A stretch of 22,102 bases of DNA from the IMG/VR virus record IMGVR_UViG_3300027834_000030, positions 1-22,102 of that record. The stretch is one strand, 5' to 3'. Positions 19,571-22,102 of the stretch are shown piece after piece; the first letter of the stretch is position 1; each line of letters begins with the position of its first letter. The notes under the pieces are model-generated. The model saw only the letters and a list, made by a program, of their open reading frames with translations. It had not been told where the DNA came from and searched no databases. This DNA is from a virus. Made by a program: the position numbers and the translations under genes.

Positions 19571-20023
19571 CGGTGCTGGTGTGTGGAAACTTCAGCATAC
19601 CGTGAAGCGCGGGGCCTGCGACAGTGCCACTTAAAGCCTGCTGGTTCGGCTGAGAATAGAGCCAGCATCGGTGATGCCGTTTGCCCGATAGTCTCCTGGG
19701 AAGCGCCAAGCGGCATCTCCGATGCACCTAAACCCAGCTAATTTAACAGGCGGTTAAAGAAGTAAGGCGGTGCATCAGCGGCGCTCGCAGCGCTTATCTG
19801 CGAGCCATCGGGATAGCAGTCGGCGGGGAGCGGAGCTGGCTGGTGAGGCTGATTGAGCGGCTTAGCGGCCAGGAGAGAAACGCCTCACGCCTCACTTGAT
19901 CAATGGGGCGAATAAACCCAGTCAGCACTCACAGTTCGAGTCTGTGCGGCTGCTATCCCGATGCTTGCCATGGCATCGACTCCTTGCAATGGATATGCAC
20001 AGCCCTCTACGGAGGGCTTTTTT
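19571..20023 (+). ncRNA. Candidate structured non-coding RNA with tRNA T-arm mimic
   Basis: About 450 bases without a gene, packed with perfect inverted repeats: GGTGCTG/CAGC-ACC near 19571-19602; a 17-bp hairpin GCATCGG plus ATGCCGTTTG (19665-19725, with a 2x2 internal loop and one wobble); TTTAAC/GTTAAA (19742-19758); GCTCGCAG/CTGCGAGC (19783-19805); a long-range 17-bp stem CATCGGGATAGCAGTCG (19806-19822) with 19947-19963 (one G-U pair); GTGAGGC with GCCTCAC (19843-19849, 19882-19888, copied again at 19889-19895). CACAG-TTCGAGT-CTGTG (19930-19946) is an exact tRNA T-arm and abuts the long stem. It ends in a terminator. No promoter is evident at the 5' end. I do not recognise a known RNA family. 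Confidence 0.6.
20001..20023 (+). terminator. Strong terminator ending the structured segment
   Basis: AGCCCTC/GAGGGCT perfect 7-bp stem (20001-20007, 20012-20018) with loop TACG, and a run of six T ending at 20023. It defines the likely 3' end of the candidate RNA and separates it from the next rightward genes. Confidence 0.9.
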
Positions 20024-20162
20024 GAACCATCAAGTAATCCTTGTCAGTTGAAATGAGCGTGGATCGCGTTCATTTCCGCGCCGCTTCATCCCATTAACTC
20101 AAAGCCGTTGGCACTGCGACGAGTTGCCGAGGCGGCGCGCCTAATTCTATAAGAGGTGATTT
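20024..20162. other. Upstream region of the right-hand small-gene operon
   Basis: Non-coding. Holds an inverted repeat GAAATGA/TCATTTC (20050-20056, 20070-20076) that could be an operator, and a promoter-like pair TTGCCG (20124-20129) and TATAAG (20148-20153). The latter would start transcription too close to the ATG at 20163 to keep the ribosome site, so it is doubtful. The real promoter may lie further up or the operon may be read through from PL. Confidence 0.35.
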
Positions 20163-20516
20163 ATGAAGAATCTAGATCAACCAGCAAATGCTTTAACAGG
20201 CGATGCCTACTCCGATATTAACGGCAGCAACTTAACTCCGGGCCGAGCTGAAGGCGGCATGGGCTTTACAAAACGCGAGCGCGCCTGCATTGACCTGCGC
20301 ATACCCGAGAGCGGCGACCCCGAGCTAAACGCACTGATTGAGAAGGCGCGGCGGCAGGAGATCGCTATGCGAGCCATGGAGGCAACCATGGTTAATGCGG
20401 GGCGCAATGGCTACAAACCCATGGACGATAAAATCTTTCTGGATGCTGGCCGGGCTTCCGACTACATGCTGGATGAACTCGACAGGCTAGACAGGCTGGA
20501 GCGCACCGATGGCTAA
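20163..20516 (+). CDS. Hypothetical phage protein, 117 aa
   Basis: Starts MKNLDQPANALTGDAYSDIN, with AAGAGGT at 5 nt. After a flexible N-terminus the core reads GFTKRERACIDLRIPESGDP and ELNALIEKARRQEIAMRAME, a helical pattern conserved in small phage proteins of unknown function (FTKRE..A..L..P.SGDPELD..I..ARR). Ends in an acidic/basic helix (LDRLDRLERTDG). Probable first gene of the right-hand cluster. Confidence 0.75.
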   Translation: MKNLDQPANALTGDAYSDINGSNLTPGRAEGGMGFTKRERACIDLRIPESGDPELNALIEKARRQEIAMRAMEATMVNAGRNGYKPMDDKIFLDAGRASDYMLDELDRLDRLERTDG

Positions 20517-20679
20517 GCCTGCCCACACTCGCCACATCGACATCACGCGCCGCACAGCACCCAGGCCGGTATCGCAAGACAAGGACGCCGAGCGCTTCCG
20601 GTTGCGGCTTGCTAACGACCAGTTGCTCGCTGACTTAGCGCTGCAGCGCGATCAGAGAAGGGATTATGAGTATGAGTGA
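20509..20679 (+). CDS. Small hypothetical protein, 56 aa
   Basis: ATG 20509 overlaps the end of the preceding gene by 8 nt; GGAG lies 7 nt upstream. The product starts MAKPAHTRHIDITRRTAPRP and is strongly basic, with a C-terminal helix (RLRLANDQLLADLALQRDQR). Its stop at 20677-20679 overlaps the next gene's start. Tight packing on both sides is the main support. Function unknown. Confidence 0.6.
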   Translation: MAKPAHTRHIDITRRTAPRPVSQDKDAERFRLRLANDQLLADLALQRDQRRDYEYE

Positions 20680-21106
20680 TTTAGAAAAGCCAGCACATTC
20701 AGAAATGCACAAGGACGGCGTGCGTTTCAATATTTACTCAAACGGTGAGATATGGGCTCACACCAGAGATCTGCCAGCCGAGCTGGTAGCGACGCTAACC
20801 AGCGAAGGCAAGCCCTGGATTCCTTCGCATAGGAATTTCAACAACACCTGCAAGCAGCTTATTCGTGATGGCGATTTAGATAGTCTAATTCGGCGCCAAA
20901 AGAAAATATCGAAAGAGCGCGGCATGAAGCGCAATGCGGGCGTTGAGCTTTTCGAGGCGCTTGATGAGCTGGTCGCGATCAATGAGGTGTGCGACGAGAC
21001 AGGTTATGTGGATGGCGAAGGCTTTGTTGATGTTGAGGCAGCGCTAGAAAAAGCCCGCGCCGCACTGGCAAAAGCGAGAGGTGAGTCATGCGACACCGCT
21101 GGATAG
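20666..21106 (+). CDS. Hypothetical phage protein, 146 aa
   Basis: Begins MSMSDLEKPAHSEMHKDGVR; ATG 20666 or 20672 both work with AAGGG just upstream. Segment VRFNIYSNGEIWAHTRDLPA predicts a beta hairpin; the middle is basic (LIRRQKKISKERGMKRN) and the C-terminal part acidic then Ala/Lys helical (EAALEKARAALAKARGE). No family recognised. Confidence 0.65.
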   Translation: MSMSDLEKPAHSEMHKDGVRFNIYSNGEIWAHTRDLPAELVATLTSEGKPWIPSHRNFNNTCKQLIRDGDLDSLIRRQKKISKERGMKRNAGVELFEALDELVAINEVCDETGYVDGEGFVDVEAALEKARAALAKARGESCDTAG

Positions 21107-21237
21107 TCCGAGATAGAAAAGACGATATCACGACGCCCCACATAAACCTGGGGCTTTTTTATGGCCGTCGTTCAGCCCGCGTGGCAGCAAAAGACCACGG
21201 CTACCCGCCCCAGTTAATCAAGAAGGTGACGCGATGA
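21088..21237 (+). CDS. Small basic protein, 49 aa, with a terminator-like hairpin inside
   Basis: ATG 21088 has AGAGGT at 5 nt inside the previous gene, and the stop overlaps the next ATG as ATGA. Product starts MRHRWIVRDRKDDITTPHIN and is Arg/Lys-rich, ending LIKKVTR. The coding region contains GCCCCA/TGGGGC (21135-21140, 21149-21154) plus TTTTTT (21155-21160), encoding part of HINLGLFYG. Function unknown; possibly nucleic-acid binding given its charge. Confidence 0.6.
   Translation: MRHRWIVRDRKDDITTPHINLGLFYGRRSARVAAKDHGYPPQLIKKVTR
21135..21160 (+). terminator. Intragenic intrinsic-terminator-like hairpin
   Basis: Perfect 6-bp GC-rich stem GCCCCA/TGGGGC with 8-nt loop and six T. It lies within the 49-aa gene, so translating ribosomes or antiterminated polymerase would be needed to express the downstream genes fully. 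Confidence 0.6.
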
Positions 21238-21482
21238 AATGGAATAAAGCGAGCGAATCGACGCCTAGCCAGGGCGAGCGCGTACTGCTGGCGATCGCTT
21301 ACGAAGAGTGCCCGGTAGTTGGTTACTGGGGCGAAGGTGAATACGAAGCCTGCACAGTCAATATGGATGTTGACTGCTGTGCATTCTGTTACGGCGGCAT
21401 GGTTGATCGAGCCTTTAAAAGCAGTGACGTAACCCACTGGATGCAAATACCGGAGGTTCCCAATGAACAAGAAGACTCTTAG
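21234..21482 (+). CDS. DUF551-type phage protein, 82 aa
   Basis: The pattern MKWNKASESTPSQGERVLLA, VVGYWGEGEYEACTV, CCAFCYGGMVDRAFKSS and DVTHWMQIPEVP is typical of DUF551, a small phage/prophage family in early accessory regions, with a conserved DVTHWMPLPxPP end. Function is not established. The start is coupled to the upstream stop (ATGA). Confidence 0.85.
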   Translation: MKWNKASESTPSQGERVLLAIAYEECPVVGYWGEGEYEACTVNMDVDCCAFCYGGMVDRAFKSSDVTHWMQIPEVPNEQEDS

Positions 21483-21696
21483 CGCAATCGCGCTGATGGC
21501 TCTCGGCTTGAGTATGGTGCTAGCGGCCAACCTAGGCGCGGCTGACAAAGAGAGCCTGCACCAGACGTATTGCGCCGAGGTGGCTGTATGGGCTGCTGAG
21601 GAGGCGCGAGGCGTTGAGCCTACCCGCAGAACTGGACACCCCGATTATAGAGGCATTGCCGCCGAGTCTTGCCCCGGCCTACGCCCCGCGCCGTAA
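21463..21696 (+). CDS. Small secreted or membrane-anchored phage protein, 77 aa
   Basis: Starts MNKKTLSAIALMALGLSMVL: basic start and a hydrophobic signal/anchor segment (about 6-23), followed by ANLGAADKESLHQTYCAEVA and a short Pro-rich tail with a second cysteine (AESCPGLRPAP). The two cysteines suggest a periplasmic disulphide. GGAGG is 6-7 nt before the ATG. Similar small YCxxVAxW proteins occur in phages; function unknown. Confidence 0.7.
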   Translation: MNKKTLSAIALMALGLSMVLAANLGAADKESLHQTYCAEVAVWAAEEARGVEPTRRTGHPDYRGIAAESCPGLRPAP

Positions 21697-21706
21697 GGAG
21701 ATTTTT

Positions 21707-22024
21707 ATGAGCACTGAACAACAAGCAACAGTAAAGCAGACGCTATTCATCCTGCAGAACCTATCTCCCCACTCTTGGGAGGGAAAATACTCAATTGCAG
21801 CTCACGACATGAGTAAGAGTGAGCACTTTGCTGGGCAGTACGTTTGCTTGGGGGAGCACGAGCTAGAGGTGCCTATCCCTACAGACGTAAACCCAGCCGC
21901 CCTGGCAATAACTGCGCTAGAGCGGCATCGCGACTCAGTGCGCGAGCAGATGATGCAGAAAATCGCGGTGATTGATGAGCGTATCGAGAGCATTCGCTGC
22001 ATTGAGTACAAGCCGGAGGAGTAA
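21707..22024 (+). CDS. Hypothetical phage protein, 105 aa
   Basis: Starts MSTEQQATVKQTLFILQNLS at ATG 21707 with AAGGAG at 6 nt; an upstream in-frame start at 21614 would run through the preceding gene and has no ribosome site. The first half has strands (GKYSIAAHDMS, GQYVCLGEHELEVPIP), the second half is helical (ALERHRDSVREQMMQKIAVI). No family recognised. Confidence 0.7.
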   Translation: MSTEQQATVKQTLFILQNLSPHSWEGKYSIAAHDMSKSEHFAGQYVCLGEHELEVPIPTDVNPAALAITALERHRDSVREQMMQKIAVIDERIESIRCIEYKPEE

Positions 22025-22027
22025 CCC

Positions 22028-22102
22028 ATGAACGCAGCACTCGCATTAAGAGAAGCCCAGCGCCCTGTTGTGGGGGTGCACCCTGATTTAGACAGCGCAT
22101 CG
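22028..22102 (+). CDS. Start of a further phage gene (truncated by window edge)
   Basis: ATG 22028 with GGAGGAG 6 nt upstream, 3 nt after the previous stop. The 25 visible codons read MNAALALREAQRPVVGVHPD and then LDSAS; too short to assign. Confidence 0.55.
   Translation, partial: MNAALALREAQRPVVGVHPDLDSAS

Noticed and set aside
19806-19963. A normal tRNA or tmRNA gene
   Set aside because: Only the T-arm and an over-long acceptor-like stem fit; no D-arm, anticodon arm, CCA or tag reading frame is visible.
19571-20023. CsrB/RsmZ-like sponge for a CsrA/RsmA protein
   Set aside because: GGA motifs are about as frequent as expected by chance (roughly eight in 450 nt) and are not regularly placed in hairpin loops.
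1-22102. CRISPR array, insertion sequence or transposase
   Set aside because: No regularly spaced direct repeats, no terminal inverted repeats with target duplication, and no transposase or integrase motif seen.

Overview
The window is part of a temperate, lambda-like (lambdoid-organisation) phage or prophage, most likely of a gammaproteobacterium. A marine or halophilic host such as Halomonas would fit the protein style, but that host guess is inference only. No housekeeping gene, tRNA gene, integrase or CRISPR array is visible, so the whole window appears to lie inside the element. Both edges cut through genes.

Layout. (1) 1-3633, minus strand: head module, with a truncated minor head protein, a DUF4055-type portal, and large and small terminase. 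(2) 3642-7236, minus: small unknown genes and an expanded lysis cassette with an endolysin carrying an EF-hand, up to five membrane proteins (holin and inner-membrane spanin candidates) and a separate lipoprotein (outer-membrane spanin candidate). (3) 7252-7472: a late control region like lambda pR'-tR', with a good sigma70 promoter followed by two tandem intrinsic terminators before the endolysin. (4) 7477-15962, minus: the early operon. Reading in the direction of transcription it holds cro, an HNH-AP2 endonuclease, a small gene, a terminator, a T5orf172 protein, an O-like replication initiator (with an iteron-like origin candidate inside it), a DnaB helicase, small genes, NinB, a C5-cytosine methyltransferase, a YbcO-like HNH nuclease, a DUF1064 nuclease, another HNH enzyme and a gene in the antiterminator-Q position. 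(5) 15963-16080: divergent PR/PRM with operators. (6) 16081-17794, plus: a CI/LexA-type repressor followed by three accessory genes and a terminator. (7) 17881-22102, plus: a second operator/promoter (PL-like) driving a LuxR-type HTH protein and many small phage genes, interrupted by a minus-strand DUF2622-like gene and a roughly 450-nt highly structured segment.

How it works together. The repressor and Cro compete at operators sharing a core AGCACTGCT, found at PR, PRM and PL. Early transcription runs left from PR and right from PL. A boxA-like element on the PL transcript and terminators inside each operon suggest processive antitermination. The late promoter at 7444-7472 would be switched on by the product of the gene just upstream of it, reading through three terminators into lysis and head genes.

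Most notable: (a) at 10236-10929 two long, almost completely overlapping same-strand frames both look like real methyltransferase-related proteins; (b) 19571-20023 looks like an unrecognised structured RNA with a 17-bp long-range stem abutting a perfect tRNA T-arm mimic and ending in a strong terminator; (c) the repressor operon carries uncharacterised genes in the rexAB-like position.
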